This document shows, in pieces, positions 45,466 through 57,826 of a DNA stretch of 64,000 bases (the first letter of the stretch is position 1; each line of letters opens with the position of its first letter). Made by a program: the position numbers and the translations under genes. This stretch comes from Xiphydria camelus. Its lineage: Eukaryota; Arthropoda; Insecta; Hymenoptera; Xiphydriidae. The stretch is from assembly GCA_963678675.1 (NCBI GenBank), contig OY783198.1, forward strand, positions 2,919,001-2,983,000, in the 5' to 3' direction. The notes beneath the pieces were generated by a model. That model had not been told where the DNA came from. It worked only from the letters and a program-made list of their open reading frames with translations, and made no database searches.

Positions 45466-45823
45466 CACTGAGAAAAAGTAATTGGGTTAAAATGACAGAA
45501 CACGTCTGGATGAACGAGTTTAGTTATTCCAACCAAAATGCTAGTAAGTCGAAACGAATATTTAGTTATTCCGATTACACTGAGAAAACATAATTAGGTT
45601 AGAATGAGAAAACGCATCTAGTTTGGCGTGTTCAGTTATTCTAACCAAAATACTGGTCAGCTGAACCGAATGTCTAGTTATTTCGACCAAACGTCAAGTT
45701 ATTCCAACCAAAAATTGGTCACTTTAATCATACACAGATTGAGGATCCATATTTCACCAAACAATTTGCTCGTCATCTCCAGGATCTTGGTTACATCGAC
45801 CGAGTAATTCTTCTTCTCGGTGC
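45466..45823. mobile_element. CACTGAGA element with a second copy of its own end inside
   Basis: CACTGAGAAAAAGTAATTGG opens it and CGAGTAATTCTTCTTCTCGG closes it. A second CACTGAGAAAACATAATTAG at about 45579 starts the same word order again (ACGCATCTAGTTTGG, TTCAGTTATTCTAACCAAAA), so the family appears inserted in or duplicated within itself. The same family is at 22877-23449, inverted. Confidence 0.7.
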
Positions 45824-46483
45824 GACGAGCCCGAAAAAAACGTGTATCCAGAGATCATCGCGCGCGCGAGTACTCCCCTTCCCTCCCGTTCCGCGCGCTC
45901 GCGCGTACCTAATCGACAGCGTCTGCCGACGTGTATAGATATAGATGGTACTTTTCAATGGAATCGACCTACTCCGGATTTACGCGAGCCCGTGAAGAGG
46001 CGCGCGACGGGGAGAGGGTCGAAGCGAAAGGGTGGGAGGTGTTTCCATAGCGCATTTGACGCCTCGTAGCATCGATTGAAATGCCGTCGCGGATCAACTT
46101 TATTTCTCTTTGGAACCGACGCTTTTCAAGCGCCGACCATTTATCTCCGAGTACGCCCGACGCGAGTTTCATCGCCTTTAAATTTCTCTCGCGACGACGC
46201 CTTTCGACGGCGCCTCTCCGCGACAACTCCGATCCTTGCGGGCCAATTGGCGCCGTTTACGGTCAACATCGCGCCCGCGATTCGGATACGCGACGATGGA
46301 CTATCTCGTTATCGCGATCGGTCACCGCGCGTAATTCGTCCCTGCGGGCTTCCGTCGTATATAGGGGGATGACGCGCGCCAAAGTAGGCGTTGAGCGGAA
46401 AATTAATCCGAAATCTCCGTATAGGTGCATGGTATGTGTATACATACACGGATTTTGTAACACGCGGAATTCGGTTATCGCGT
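45824..46483. other. CpG-rich stretch, no gene seen
   Basis: GC-rich sequence lacking supported exons or recognised repeats. Confidence 0.4.
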
Positions 46484-46905
46484 AAAAAAGATATTCATAT
46501 TTTTTAATTCAATTTGCAATCTGTATACGTATACAATATCACGCAAAACAGAAAATGCAAGAACAAATAATTATTCGCGTTTCCCTATACCGTATACCTA
46601 TTACGGCGTCATTGAAAAGCCGCATTGCCAGAGAGCTCTTGGTCAGGCACACAAAATATTTTGGATGAACGCAAGCCAATCAAAGGTTTCTTCGAAATCG
46701 CATAATTGTTTTGGTGATTTTTTGTTCTCAGTAACGTGAGAGACGCGCTTATGCCAAGCGACGAGTGCGAGATGAATAACCTCAAAACGCGTGCTGCATT
46801 TTTTAATAACGTTTTCCAGCTTGAGAAGGGTCAAAGAAATGACAAAAATACAGGGTAAATAATTTTGTTCAAGTTTTTCAAATCTAAAATAAAAAAGAAT
46901 TAGTG
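46484..46905. mobile_element. Copy 1 of a ~400-bp AT-rich repeat family
   Basis: Words in order: TATTTTTTAATTCAATTTGC, GCGTCATTGAAAAGCC, GCATTTTTTAATAACGTTTT, CCAGCTTGAGAAGGGTCAAA, AATACAGGGTAAATAATT, AAAAAAGAATTAGTGAG. The same order is seen at 48371-49199 and, inverted, at 54590-55180 and 57870-58190. Confidence 0.7.
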
Positions 46906-48370
46906 AGAGAACCGAATTCGCTTTCAAAGGGCAGAATACACTTCCTGCTTCACCGCTCCACGTCAACGCACGAGGCGAAACGTCAGAGTGAAAAAATGAA
47001 TTCGCCCCTTGCGTTTTGCGTGAGGCGCACATCCAAACGCGCGACAATCATGCCCACGTGGTTCCGTGGAAAGCAGTTACGCGCAAATGTAAGCGCGCGC
47101 GATCGCAGTCACTGACAGCGTCCGGGCTAGAATCAACAGTTTGCTCTATCGATTGGCTACGGTGCGTCTATCTACAGAGGGAGAGAGAGAGAGAGAGAGA
47201 GAGACGACCGACGCGCCTCGTTCGACTGTAGGACGACCGAAATCGAATATGGTCGATGTCAAATCGTATACCGGGCCCCGCGATTTCTCCTTTCTCCCCT
47301 CCCCGCCAGACCTTCCATTCATCGGTCCGGCTTGCTGCGCGCCCTTCGCGCGCCGAACCGGTGTCCCGGAAAAACGCCAATTTCCGATCGAGCGCGAGCC
47401 CAAAATTAAGCCTCGAGCCCGGAGAAGGGCGGGATGTATCGTCGCGACGAATTAACCGGCCGTGCTGCGGGGTACGTAACCGAAACCGACTTTGACAGCC
47501 GATCGCGGTCTCGTTAACGGGGCGTCCTAGTTTAGCATCTGCGGCTGACGTGCAGGAGACAGCTTCCGGGTTTCGCGCTGCAAAGACGAGCGAGGACGAC
47601 AAGCGGGCGCAGGAGGAGCGGGTCGCGCGCCCCTTCGGCCGCGCCCCCTCCGCCGATACCAAACGGAATCGTTACGCTCGTACGCGGTTGTACCTAATTC
47701 ATCGAGCGCGGCGGTCGTTTTTTCGGGGTGGCGGACGACCGGCGCGGGAGGAGGGTCCGAGAAAGTCGAGAGGGTATAGGTATCTCGCCGCGCGAACTTT
47801 TATTTTCGCTCGGCTTCGCCCGGAGGCTAACGGTCCGATGCGCGCGCGGACGCTGATTTCGAAATCACGGGCGTTCCGTCATTCCGAATCCGAGGGAACC
47901 CCCGCGATGCCGGCCGAAATTCGCCGATGGATCGCACGGATTGGTACGGAAACCCCTTACATCAGTCGGGGACGTCGCTCGATCCCACCGGGAGGAAAAC
48001 CACCCCGGTCTTTCTCTCTCTTTCTCTCTCTCTCTCTCATCCGTACAGTTCGCTCGACGAGAAAATGAATTTGCAGCCCGCATTTGCAGAACGTAACGTT
48101 CAAGGCACAACGACGATAAAAACGACTGATAAAGCCCGATTAAACTTACCGATCCTGAGAAAGCCTCCCTCCTACCCCCGGGAGAAAGAGAGCTTTCGAG
48201 GATTAGACTCGTTATTCCAGGACTCGTCGTGAAATTCGACGGCGACGTACGCGTTTTACTTCCGCTACTGTAATAAAAGAGCCGATCGCGGAGACCTGGA
48301 AAGATTCGAAGGCCCCGATCGCTTCGATCGGGGAGAGAAAAGTCGGTTCGGGCGGCGATTCGGTGTTTGA
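46906..48370. other. CpG-rich stretch, no gene seen
   Basis: GC-rich with a GA tract (47173-47204) and a CT tract near 48008-48038. No supported exon. Confidence 0.45.
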
Positions 48371-48533
48371 ATAAAAAAAATACTCATATTTTTTTAATTC
48401 AATTTGTCATTAATCTGTATACATATTCAATTATTACACGAAAAAAAAATGTCCGATAAAATAATTATTCGCAAAATTATAAGTGCGTTTCTCTCTACGA
48501 AATTGTTACGTCATTGAAAAGTCAGAGAGACAG

Positions 48534-49054
48534 CAGGGTGTCTAGCGATTCATCATCATCATAAAGTTATCAGTCCTAAGACTGGTTTGATGCCATTTTC
48601 CACCTTTCCCTATCCTCCGCTAATTTTTTCATTTCCCTGCATTTCATCCCTGTCTAGCGATTAGGGATAATAAATTTCAATAATATTTTCATGATTTCTA
48701 GGCGAGATCTCTGTACTTTTCCATAATCGTACCTATAATTTTTCCAAGTGCTTATGCGAAATTTTCCGCTTAAATAGAAATAAATTTTTGTTTCAATAGG
48801 AGCAATTTTCACTGTTCCCTGCCATTGATCTCATTCACGGCCATTCTCGCGAAGCTTGTCAATCGAACTTTTAACGTATCCGGCATTCAGAGACCAAATG
48901 CATGTTATAATAATTAATAATTTCCTTCATAACTCCATATTTTTATATTTCAAAAAAATGCCATGATATATCATGATATTTCTATTTCTATATACAAAAA
49001 AAAATCCGTGATATTTCCATGACCTCCATGATTTCCAGATCGCCAGACACCCCG
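48534..49054. mobile_element. hAT-like insertion carrying its own insertion
   Basis: Left end CAGGGTGTCTAGCGAT and right end ATCGCCAGACACCCCG are imperfect inverted repeats of the CAGGG type. No clean 8-bp target duplication was found. AT-rich, no transposase. It sits inside repeat copy 2 and contains the 100-bp retroelement fragment at 48551-48650. Confidence 0.55.
48551..48650 (-). mobile_element. 100-bp retroposed fragment with 12-bp target duplication
   Basis: Flanked by identical TGTCTAGCGATT copies (48539-48550 and 48651-48662). On the - strand it ends in a (GAT)n-type tail after AAACCAGTCTTAGGACTG. A direct repeat plus simple-repeat tail is the mark of target-primed reverse transcription (SINE, or 5'-truncated non-LTR element). 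The AAACCAGTC...GGACTGA motif is reminiscent of widespread insect retroelement 3' ends; that part is from memory. Confidence 0.7.
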
Positions 49055-49199
49055 GACTGTCTTACGAGACAATGACGCAGTTGCATTTTTAAATACCGTT
49101 TTCCAGCTTAAATGGACTCAAAAATTAAAATTGAAAAAATACAGGATAAATGATTCTGTTCGATTTTTTCGAATCTGCAATAAAAAAAAATTGCTGAGA

Positions 49200-49907
49200 A
49201 AATCGAAATCTCCGCGGTCGAGTTTCATTCTCATTTTTTATCGACGTATTTAAAACTCGCCGTTTCGTATAAAGCCACGGGCGGGAAACTAACCACCGAA
49301 ACGAATCGCACGCCCCCGGAATAAAGTTCAGCTTTCCGCTCGTTTCGCGAATACCGCGCGATCGCCGAGTTCGCGTATACGTATAGGTATATACGGTTAG
49401 GCGGGCAGTCTCCCGCGGACCCTTCGCCGCACTGCAAAGTGAAACTGGAGCTCGAACCATCCGGACGAGATAAACGAGGCCATAACTTGTTAAATCGCAA
49501 AACAGGCGATATATATACGTATAATATGGTCCGCTCGGGGAGAGAAAGATCGTGCTCGTTTTATTACGTAGAACAAACGCTCGCTGCCGCGGGGGAAGAC
49601 GAATAATCCCTTTAACTCCTTCCGACCGATAACTCATTTGGAGCGCGACATAGTCCGATCCCTCGACGCGAATAAAATATAATCGCTTCGCCCTAATTAC
49701 GCGCGTCGGCGAAGGGACCTTTAAATGAGTTTCGACTTATATCCGACTAGTAGCTACGGATGCAGCGATACGGACTATATCGATCAGCCGCCAGGAAACG
49801 CGAGCGTCTCGACGAAAGCAAGCGAAGCGTTCACGGAAAAGGAAATCAGCGATTTTTACTGCTTCATCCAGTAGAGCTGAGATTCGAGTTTCTTTTCAAG
49901 AATTTAT
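49200..49907. other. Mixed non-coding stretch, no gene seen
   Basis: No supported exon and no repeat with a second copy found. Confidence 0.4.
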
Positions 49908-50133
49908 ATACTGAGAAAAAGATTAGCTTGGTCGAAATAAACGTATTTTTGAATAGTCCTAAGAGCGCATTCATTCGTTTCGAATGAATATCGATTTGAT
50001 CCAAATAATATTCAAATTAATCAATTATATTTATATGCGACCAATCGATATTCATTCCAATCGAATAAATGTACTCCTAAGACTATTCGAAAACACATTT
50101 AGTTGACTCGACTAATTTTTTGTTTTCAGTGTA
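49908..50133. mobile_element. 226-bp palindromic element, family shared with 37.2-37.8 kb
   Basis: CTGAGAAAAAGATTAGCTTG is mirrored by CGACTAATTTTTTGTTTTCA. GTCGAAATAAACGTATTTTT and GAATAGTCCTAAGAGCGCAT have inverted partners. The centre is AT-rich. Confidence 0.75.
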
Positions 50134-51289
50134 CAGAGTAGAGTGTGGAGAGATTTCTATTTACTATTTTTACAACTGTACACGGAAGAGAAAAACCGCA
50201 CGAATTACAATTTGACTAGCACAAACTACGATTCAACCGATAGAAATTCCTGTGCAAACAGACATTATATCCCGGTTATAAACTAGTATCTCTACTGTTG
50301 CAAACAGTAAAAAGAAATGTGTCCTCTGTACAAATTCTTGAAAACGAGCTCGAGTCTCAGCGCTGCCGAATGAAACGGTAAAAACTACTGGTTTCTTTTT
50401 TTCAGTGTTCGGCACCCGATTTCTGATCAGCCCAATTCGGAAGGCATTTGGAGCAGTGACAAAGCCCGTCCTCTCCTCCCTTCGCCCTCTCCCATTTGCA
50501 ATCCGATCGCGTTACGGATGAGGAAAGAAAAGAGGGAATGAGAGAAGAAGAAAAAGAGAGAAATTTCCGGGCACCCGGTCTTCGCGCGCGCCTTCTCCAT
50601 GCCGATTCCACTGAAGCGGGGGATAAATATTGGCTGTGTAATTTCCGAGAGATCCGTCGATATATCAGGAATTTTCATTTACCGACTCGCCGACGTTTCC
50701 CCCCTACCGCCGTCCGCTATCCTCTTTTCGATCGCGCTGCGGCGTTCCACGGACAGGTATCGACGAAGGAGAAACGTACAATCCTGATTAGCTCTCCTCC
50801 CTTCATGTGTACCACTGACATCACCCTCCCAAAAAAATAGCCAACAATCGCGGCTCCTATGTTACGAGTCGAGTGGGTAGCACGCGGAATTGCCGCGTTT
50901 ACGGGATGGATTTCATCCCTCGAAACGTGGAAGACGCGCGAGGGTCCTGAGATACTCCGGCTAGGTATATTCACCTTGTTTGCGTATAGCGCACAACGGG
51001 GAATCGCGTCTCCGGATATCTCGCCCGAAATTAGGGACGCGGATGATCCACGAGGGAATTGCGCGGGTAGATCGTGCGTTCTCCTCGGAAGGCTCCTACG
51101 GAACCGTGAGCCCCTCGCCTCTGAATCGTCCCAAATACAATGATAACTCCTGCTACACCCGACCGCGTATCCTAAAGTAGACGTATCGTAATTAGTACGG
51201 CTCGTATTCCACAATCGAGTGGAGCGCGGTTTCGAGAGTAGATTCGTACTCCGCGGGATAAATTTTAACATTGGTTATATATATAAATT
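50134..51289. other. Mixed non-coding stretch, no gene seen
   Basis: 50170-50410 is AT-rich and ends in TTTTTTTCAGTG, possibly another element of the CAGTG-ended group. The rest is GC-rich. No supported exon. Confidence 0.4.
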
Positions 51290-51583
51290 TACAGACTCTT
51301 TGGTTTAATACACGCCAGTAGAGAGCGAGTTGCATATCAGTTGGCGCACCCTATCCGCTGCGTTTTCCTGTAACTCGGTGGTAATACGGACAGCCAAGAG
51401 CCGAATTGAATAAACGTATCAGTCTGAGAAATATCGGTCATCCGAATAGTGGTGAAATGAGATGACCGATGTTTTTCTTGACTGTCGGTACAACCACCGA
51501 ATTACGAGAAGCCGCAGCGGATGGAGTGCGCCAACCGATATGCAACCCGCTCCACTGGTGTGTATTAAACCAAAGAGCCTGTA
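51290..51583. mobile_element. 294-bp element, uninterrupted copy of the 18.95-kb family
   Basis: ACAGACTCTTTGGTTTAATA and ACGCCAGTAG at the left are mirrored by CACTGGTGTGTATTAAACCA and AAGAGCCTGT at the right. The inner arms GCGAGTTGCATATCAGTTGG and CCAACCGATATGCAACCCGC pair. The centre carries ATCGGTCATCCGAATAGTGG and its inverse. Confidence 0.75.
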
Positions 51584-51727
51584 TATTATATTAATCCGCT
51601 GAGAGTCATCTCCTTATGCGGCAGTCCCCTTAAATAGCGGTAAATCCGTAAAGACAGGGGCCTAGACTGAGAGAAATAATTGCTGGTGCCAAAGAGAGAT
51701 TTTCTTCAATCAAAAACATGACACGTA

Positions 51728-51984
51728 CACTGAGGGAAAAGGTCTAGTTTAATACAAACCTGTGGTAGAAAAATTTATTTGAGATAAATAGGAGTTTATT
51801 CACATCGAACGCGAAAGTCTATTTGAATTTGATAAAAATTTTGCATGTATTATTAATCGAGTACAAACCTAGTAGAACATCGATCTAATTCAGATAGATT
51901 TTTGTTCGATGTGAATAAATGTCTATTTATCTCGAATAAATGTTTCCATTAGGTTCGCATTCAACTAGACCTTTCCACACTGTG
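51728..51984. mobile_element. 257-bp element nested in the 51.66-kb element
   Basis: CACTGAGGGAAAAGGTCTAG is mirrored by CTAGACCTTTCCACACTGTG. The interior (ATTTATTTGAGATAAATAGG, ATGTGAATAAATGTCTATTT) matches the family member at 35955-36220. Confidence 0.75.
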
Positions 51985-52159
51985 CCTATAATTCCAGAAT
52001 CAAGCCAAGGCTTTTTTTTCTTCACGCGAGACAATATTTGACAGGTTTGAGTAATTGTTTTTTTTTTCGCGCAGAAAGAATTTCTCGAATCAAGAATATT
52101 ATATAATATACCTATTCTTTGACCGAGAATCTGTATTCTTAAAAATTTCGTAAGATTAT

Positions 52160-52325
52160 ACAAACTGTCCCTCTTTCAATACACGCCAGCGTGGCGGGTT
52201 GCATATCGGTTATCCGCCTTGCGCCAGACACAGGCGCCACAGGCGCATGGCCCCTGCAGCGGATCGGAGGCATCAACCGATATGCAACCCGCCACGCTGG
52301 CGTGTATAGCGGGGGACAGTCTGTA
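52160..52325. mobile_element. 166-bp hairpin element nested in the 51.66-kb element
   Basis: ACAAACTGTCCCTC and ACACGCCAGCGTGGCGGGTT, GCATATCGGTT pair with AACCGATATGC, AACCCGCCACGCTGGCGTGT and GGGGGACAGTCTGT. The arms are about 50 bp and nearly perfect, so this copy is young. The end words relate it to the 51290-51583 and 18950 elements. Confidence 0.75.
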
Positions 52326-52379
52326 TGTTCTTTATTCGAGACGTATTTTTTGACAGTAGCAATTATTTCTCTCGGTGTA

Positions 52380-54589
52380 CTGTGGGTTTGTACACACCCA
52401 GCGAGAGTGGCCCGAGAGAGAGTCAAATTTTACCCGCCTTATCGAATCGCGCGTATCGAGCAGTTCACGACGCATCGTCGAAAAACAATTTATTATTTCG
52501 AGCGTACGCGATTCACGCTCGATTTCCCGGAGAACGGCGATCACCGATCGCTGCTCGCGCGAGCGCTCCGAAGGACTCTACCTTTTCTCTCCTCGGGAGA
52601 GAGTACTCGTATATAATATATACTCGGTTAAAATACCTTATGTACGAGAAATCTTCGCGAACGTCAAAGGAACGACGCGAAGGCATTATCGCTCACGCTA
52701 AAAGGGAATACTCGAGTCCCGCGGGCAACCCTCGCGTCCGCTCGTCCCTTTTCCGAAAGATAAAAGGTACACTTTCGCGGCGCACGCAGTCGACTACGCT
52801 CGCAAAGGACGACCGGTGACGCGCGGGCGCACTGCCCGCAGCTACGAACGACCACACACTGTGCGGCGTTTCGGCGAGCAGAGAACGGCGAATTTTATAG
52901 CGGCGGAAACGTCGAGGGGCGCTGCGGGGCCAGTATACGGGCTGCCCATTGTTTCGTGAAAACATCGTGTCGATATTCGCGTCCGAAGCGGTGGAAACGA
53001 GGGTGGCCGGGTGCGAGGGGGAGAGCGAGGCGGTCGGGCGGCGAACGAGGGTGCGTGAGAGAGTGGAAGGGGGGAGAGGGTGGCCTCCGCACCGGTCCAG
53101 GGATGATCCTGGCTGCGTCTATTTATACTGACATACGGCTACCTGTTGGGCGCCCTGTGTAAGGACAACCCGGGTCGCGGCGACCCTCGTTAAGCGGCGC
53201 GAAAGGAGGAAAACTGGGTCATCCCGTGAAACTAGGTCGGTTCGACGCAGCTCTCGCGGTCGCCTCGCCTCGCCTCGCGAACGTCGACACCCCTCCTCGC
53301 CCCTCGGTGTGGACCGCCGCTCGCTCCTCCCCCCCCCCCCCGTCCACCCTCCGGCCTTCAGGCGCGCGTCGCCGTTCCCGCGCCCCTCGAGCGCGCTGTC
53401 CGTATTCCTACCCCGCGCGTGAGCCACAAAGTTGCCTCTCCAAATATGTAACGACGAAAACCTCCCGCGAAATGAGATTGAGCGAGGGCGGGCGCGCGCG
53501 CGCCAAACCACGACTGCCGACTGGGCGGACGAGTTTACTTTGGGAAATTAGGGTTTTGGGAGTACGTATGGAACGGCAAACACGAGCCCGCGCCACCGTC
53601 GAATATCGCTCCTCGCCCGCCGCGATGTGTACACACGCCGCGCGGAGGCGCGTCGCGAGAGAATAGCCCCGAAAAACGCGCGCGGGTGCGGGTCGCCGCG
53701 GCGCCGGGGGATCAGACGTTGGATCCGGGCGAAATGATCGTCGAAAGAGAATTCCGCACGCGAGAGAGAGAGAGAGAGAGAGCTCTCGCTGGACGGCCGG
53801 GGGGACGGTAGTCGGCTATTATCGACGAAACAATTTTCCGCCTATCGTGGCTCGTCTCGAAGGCGGATTTCCTTTCACGTCGCGCGCGCGCTCATTTTCC
53901 TGTGCCCGCGCCGGCAGCGTCTCCGTCGGGCGAAACTTGGTTTGAAAGTTGGATAGGAAACGCGCGGGCGAAGTTGGTCGTATAGGTTGAGCGACGCGCC
54001 CCGTGCATCCGACGTCTCGCGTAGATGTGTGCGCGGCAATTGCTCCGATATTGTATCGCAACGCTGGAAACACGGACACCCTATTTCCTCTCCTCGCCCG
54101 GCGAAGAGTGGCAGCCTGCCGGGCGGCGCGCAGCGGCGGCGGCGGCGGCGGCGGCTGGCGGGAGGTGCTGACGCAGCAAAACGCGCGAGGAGGAGTCGGG
54201 GGCGGAAGAGGAACGTATACAATGCCCCCATTGTATACGGAACCCCATTACGGTAAGCGACTCTCGTCGCGCGAGCGGGTACTCCCTGGGACGAAACCAC
54301 GCGACGTTCGCGCGGCCGGAAGCCGGGGCTCCCTCCGCGAGCGAAGCGTTACGGAAGCGCGGGACGATCGAGCGGTCGACTCGGATGGAAATGGCCGGAC
54401 CTCCGAGAGGGATGCGGGCGGGGAAACGCCGGGAACTCGCGCTTCGCTCGAGCGGAGTGCAGGTTGGCGTCGTGGGCGTCCGATGAAAACCCGAATTCGG
54501 TTTTCTCATCGGGGGTAGTAAAGCTTGTAGTCGTAGCAAGTGCAGTCGATGAAAAGCGAGAGCGACAGTTCAATTATCGTATCATTTCG
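52380..54589. other. CpG-rich stretch, no gene seen
   Basis: GC-rich with a poly-C tract (53328-53341), a GA tract (53762-53781) and a (GGC)n tract (about 54131-54153). Long open frames are present on both strands without splice or domain support. Confidence 0.45.
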
Positions 54590-55180
54590 TCTGCTCAAAC
54601 ACCGTTATGAACTGTATGCTTTACCCTGTTTTCTTAATTGCGGATTAGAGAAATTTGGACGAAATTGTTTGTCCTGTATTTTTTTCATTTTTAATTTTCG
54701 GCCTTATCGGAGCTGGAAAATGATATTTTGAAATGCGGGTACGTCATCGTGTTGTAAGACTGTCTCTCTCGCGCACTGAGAAAACAGTTTATTTACAGTT
54801 AATACACGTATATTTGATTATGGCGAAAGAAATATTTTTTCGAGCCAAGCAAGTATTCTCAATCAACTGTTACTCTATTTCTGTTTCAACGAAAGAGACA
54901 TTCTGATAATTAACATGCATTTACTTGGCCCAACGAAATATTTCTTTCGCCATAATCGCGAGTATGCATTTATCGACTACAAATAAGCTCTTCCCTCGGT
55001 GCACTCGCTGCTTGGCATAAGCGCGTCTCTCTTGCGTTTCGATGACGTCACAATGTTATAAAAAGAAACGCGCTTATAACTCTGCAAGTAATTACTCTTC
55101 CGGACATGTTCTCTTTCGTGTGACGTCAAGCAGGTGTACAGATTACAATTTGAATTTAAAAATGTGAATATTTTTTTTAC
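54590..55180. mobile_element. Copy 3 of the AT-rich repeat family (inverted), split by an insertion
   Basis: Words ATTTTTTTCATTTTTAATTT, CCTTATCGGAGCTGGAAAAT, GATGACGTCACAATGTTAT and TACAATTTGAATTTAAAAAT are the reverse-complement order of 46484-46905. The CACTGAG element at 54774-55002 interrupts it. Confidence 0.7.
54774..55002. mobile_element. 229-bp CACTGAGAAAAC element, uninterrupted copy
   Basis: CACTGAGAAAACAGTTTATT is mirrored by ACAAATAAGCTCTTCCCTCG. GGCGAAAGAAATATTTTTTC pairs with CGAAATATTTCTTTCGCC. The same family as the interrupted 27228-27881 element, and nested in repeat copy 3. Confidence 0.75.
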
Positions 55181-57263
55181 GAGAAGATCGACTATTCACG
55201 AAATAGAGCGAGAAGAGAGCGCCGTCGTTGAACTCTCGACACCCTCCCCCCGCCGCGCAAATCGAGCACCACTCTACGCACGGTCTTTGAGAACCACTGC
55301 TCGCGGGAGCAGATCAACCTTCGTGTACAAACGAAATTCTGCGCGCGTCGCGCGTTACATCGGGGCGAATATAGGTATAACGTTTCATTTGGAAAGGGTC
55401 GTAATGCGGATGATGGGATTTCAGGGTCGCGAGTCAAAACGGCGCGGGTAGATTCGATACAGCTGTAACCGTATACGCGTCAGGATCGCGCGTGGGCCGG
55501 AATACGTCCGCGCGCGCGCTAGCCGGCGAGGAATTTCGGTGTTTCTCCGGGAAATTCTTACCGGCATCAAGAGAACGCGCGTAAATCTCTCTCTCTCTCT
55601 CGCATCTCTTTCGTTTCCATTCTCCCGCGCGGACGCGGCAAGCGTTTCGCCAGACGCACCCTCCAACGACCGAGAAGGCAACTAAACGGCGTTGGGCGTC
55701 GGGGCGGCATACGCTCAAGTTTCGAGATATTTCAGGCATTCACCCTCGGGTCCCGATCATCGTCGACAGAGCTACCTGGAATAATTTTCCGAGATTCTCG
55801 GGACCACCCATCGGCTCCCGCTCCTCACCCCTTTCTCGCCCTTCGAACGGGTATTATTAAAGATCCCCTCGCTCGGGCGGCCTCCACGGGAGTACAGTCG
55901 AGGTTCGTCGGCGGGTCGCGTTAAATTTTACCGAGGGTGAATCTCCGCGCCGGAGCTCGATGCGAATCAACCCGGGATAAGGTTGATTCCGCCGTGTCGG
56001 ATTTATCGCGCGAGCGCGATGGAGTGTCGCTCACCGATCACCACGGCCGATGAAATTCATTTCCGCGATCGGGGGATGGATTATTCGACGCTGTTTTTTA
56101 ATGAAACGAGGGGAGAAGAGGTGGGGAGGCACTTAAAATCGATCGCTCCCGACCTCCCGTATTTACAAGTCGTCCCGCATGCCCGGAACGGCACGGCAGT
56201 GGTAACGGAACGCCTCGAACGGACGGACTCGCCGAAGCAACAACGGACGAGCGATGTAATACCGTCATATCAACGCGTAATATAGGTCGGACGTTTCGAC
56301 TAGTGGAAACGTGCGACCCGCGTCACTCGACGGACGGTGGATATATACATATGTATACGCGGTAGCGCGACAATCGAGCGGACGAGGTCGCCAGGAGAAA
56401 CGGATTATTCGTATCAGCAACAGGTCGGACGAACTTCCAGTCAGTAGTAACAGTCGCGCTACGCGCCGCCTCCGCGCGCTCGGAGCCGCGGAAGCGTTAC
56501 GACGTTTTCGGCGTGGAATTTCGTGCCGCGCCGAGTCCACGTCGCTCGCGTAGCCCCGATTAAACCGCGCGTGTAAACGAAAAAAGCCCCTCGGTCGAGG
56601 ACACACGCGCGGCGCCGGAATCAGTCGAACGCTACGGCCTTTCGTATTCGCGAGACGACTCGAAACCCGCATCCACCACCCTCGTCCATTCTTTTCAATT
56701 CCCGCGACGAAAGGCGACGCGCGAACGTCCGAGCCCGGTTTACCGATAAACTCGGCAATTTAAAAAAGTGCCCTCACGCGCCATTAGTCCCCGCCAAAGG
56801 GTCGTCGGGACGACCCCGCCGCCCGCCCGCCGTGACAAACCCTATCCCGGGGTTCGCTCGAAAGCTCCGAAGAAAAAAAATCGAAAGACGTCGACGCGAC
56901 CTTCTGCTTGCCGACGCCCCTTTCTCGCGTACTATACGGGGCTATACATGTCTCCGCGTCGAGTGTACGCGAAGTCGATACGTGCCCTACATACTTTCCG
57001 ATCCCTTTCGTTCGAGAGACATTTTTTTCAAAGTCAGTTTTCTCCGCGTTCGACCAGTCGACATTTCTAACGGTCTTCCTTCGCGGAGTCTCCGGAAGTC
57101 GCCGAAAAAACAGGAGTTCTCGCGGCTCGACGAACGAGTTTGGCACCGCTGAAGCGTTCGCCGACGATACACCGCGCGACGAAGGCTTTTCTCTCGCAAC
57201 AGGTGGCACTCGTCTATTTCTTCGCTCGAACGACCCGCGCGCCGCCGGTTGCATACAGGCTTG

Positions 57264-57298
<35 letters not shown>

Positions 57299-57826
57299 CT
57301 CCACCCACCCCCACTCGCAAACCTAAGCGGATACCGCAACGTCTAATTTCGTAAGGTAGTTCCGCGCGTACAAGTCCGCGCCACTGACGGTGGAAAAGCC
57401 CTCGGAGAAAATTGCCTGGTACCCGTCGTCTCCCTCAAAGAGCGGGCTACGCGAGGCTGCTGCAGGCGCGCGCGGCAAACGTTGGCCGACGTTGTACCTA
57501 CGTCGAACAACGTTGACTGTGGCGCTTTGAGGGAGAACCTTTGTACGCACACTGTCCGGAGCTTTCCGACGATACACGAATTTGCAAGCGATTCGCATGC
57601 AAAAATCGACGATTGCGCAGTTTCAGTTTTAACGAGAATCGCGAGCCTGTTGCTTTTGTCTTTCCCTCTCCCGCGCGGCGCCACCCTTCCTCGTGTACGG
57701 GATACGACCTGCACGTACGGCCGTACCGTACAGCCGCGATCGATACGCGTTTCCGAAAGGGGCGAAGATAAAAGCTGCAGGTAACACTCGTGCATTTTTC
57801 GGAGAAAATCGTATCCCTTGCAAAGA
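55181..57826. other. CpG-rich stretch, no gene seen
   Basis: GC-rich with a CT tract (57266-57295). No supported exon. Confidence 0.45.

Larger units (their letters stand above)
48371..49199. mobile_element. Copy 2 of the AT-rich repeat family, split by an insertion
   Basis: The family words are present at both ends (TATTTTTTTAATTCAATTTG, GTTACGTCATTGAAAAG; then GCATTTTTAAATACCGTTTT, CCAGCTTAAATGGACTCA). They are separated by the hAT-like insertion at 48534-49054. Confidence 0.7.
51663..52379. mobile_element. CACTGAGAGAAA element carrying two further elements
   Basis: The outer ends (GACTGAGAGAAATAATTGCT ... GCAATTATTTCTCTCGGTG) and words such as CGAATCAAGAATATTATAT match 41315-41585. Two different palindromic elements are inserted at 51728-51984 and 52160-52325. 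Removing them leaves roughly 295 bp, close to the other copies (271-275 bp). Confidence 0.8.
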
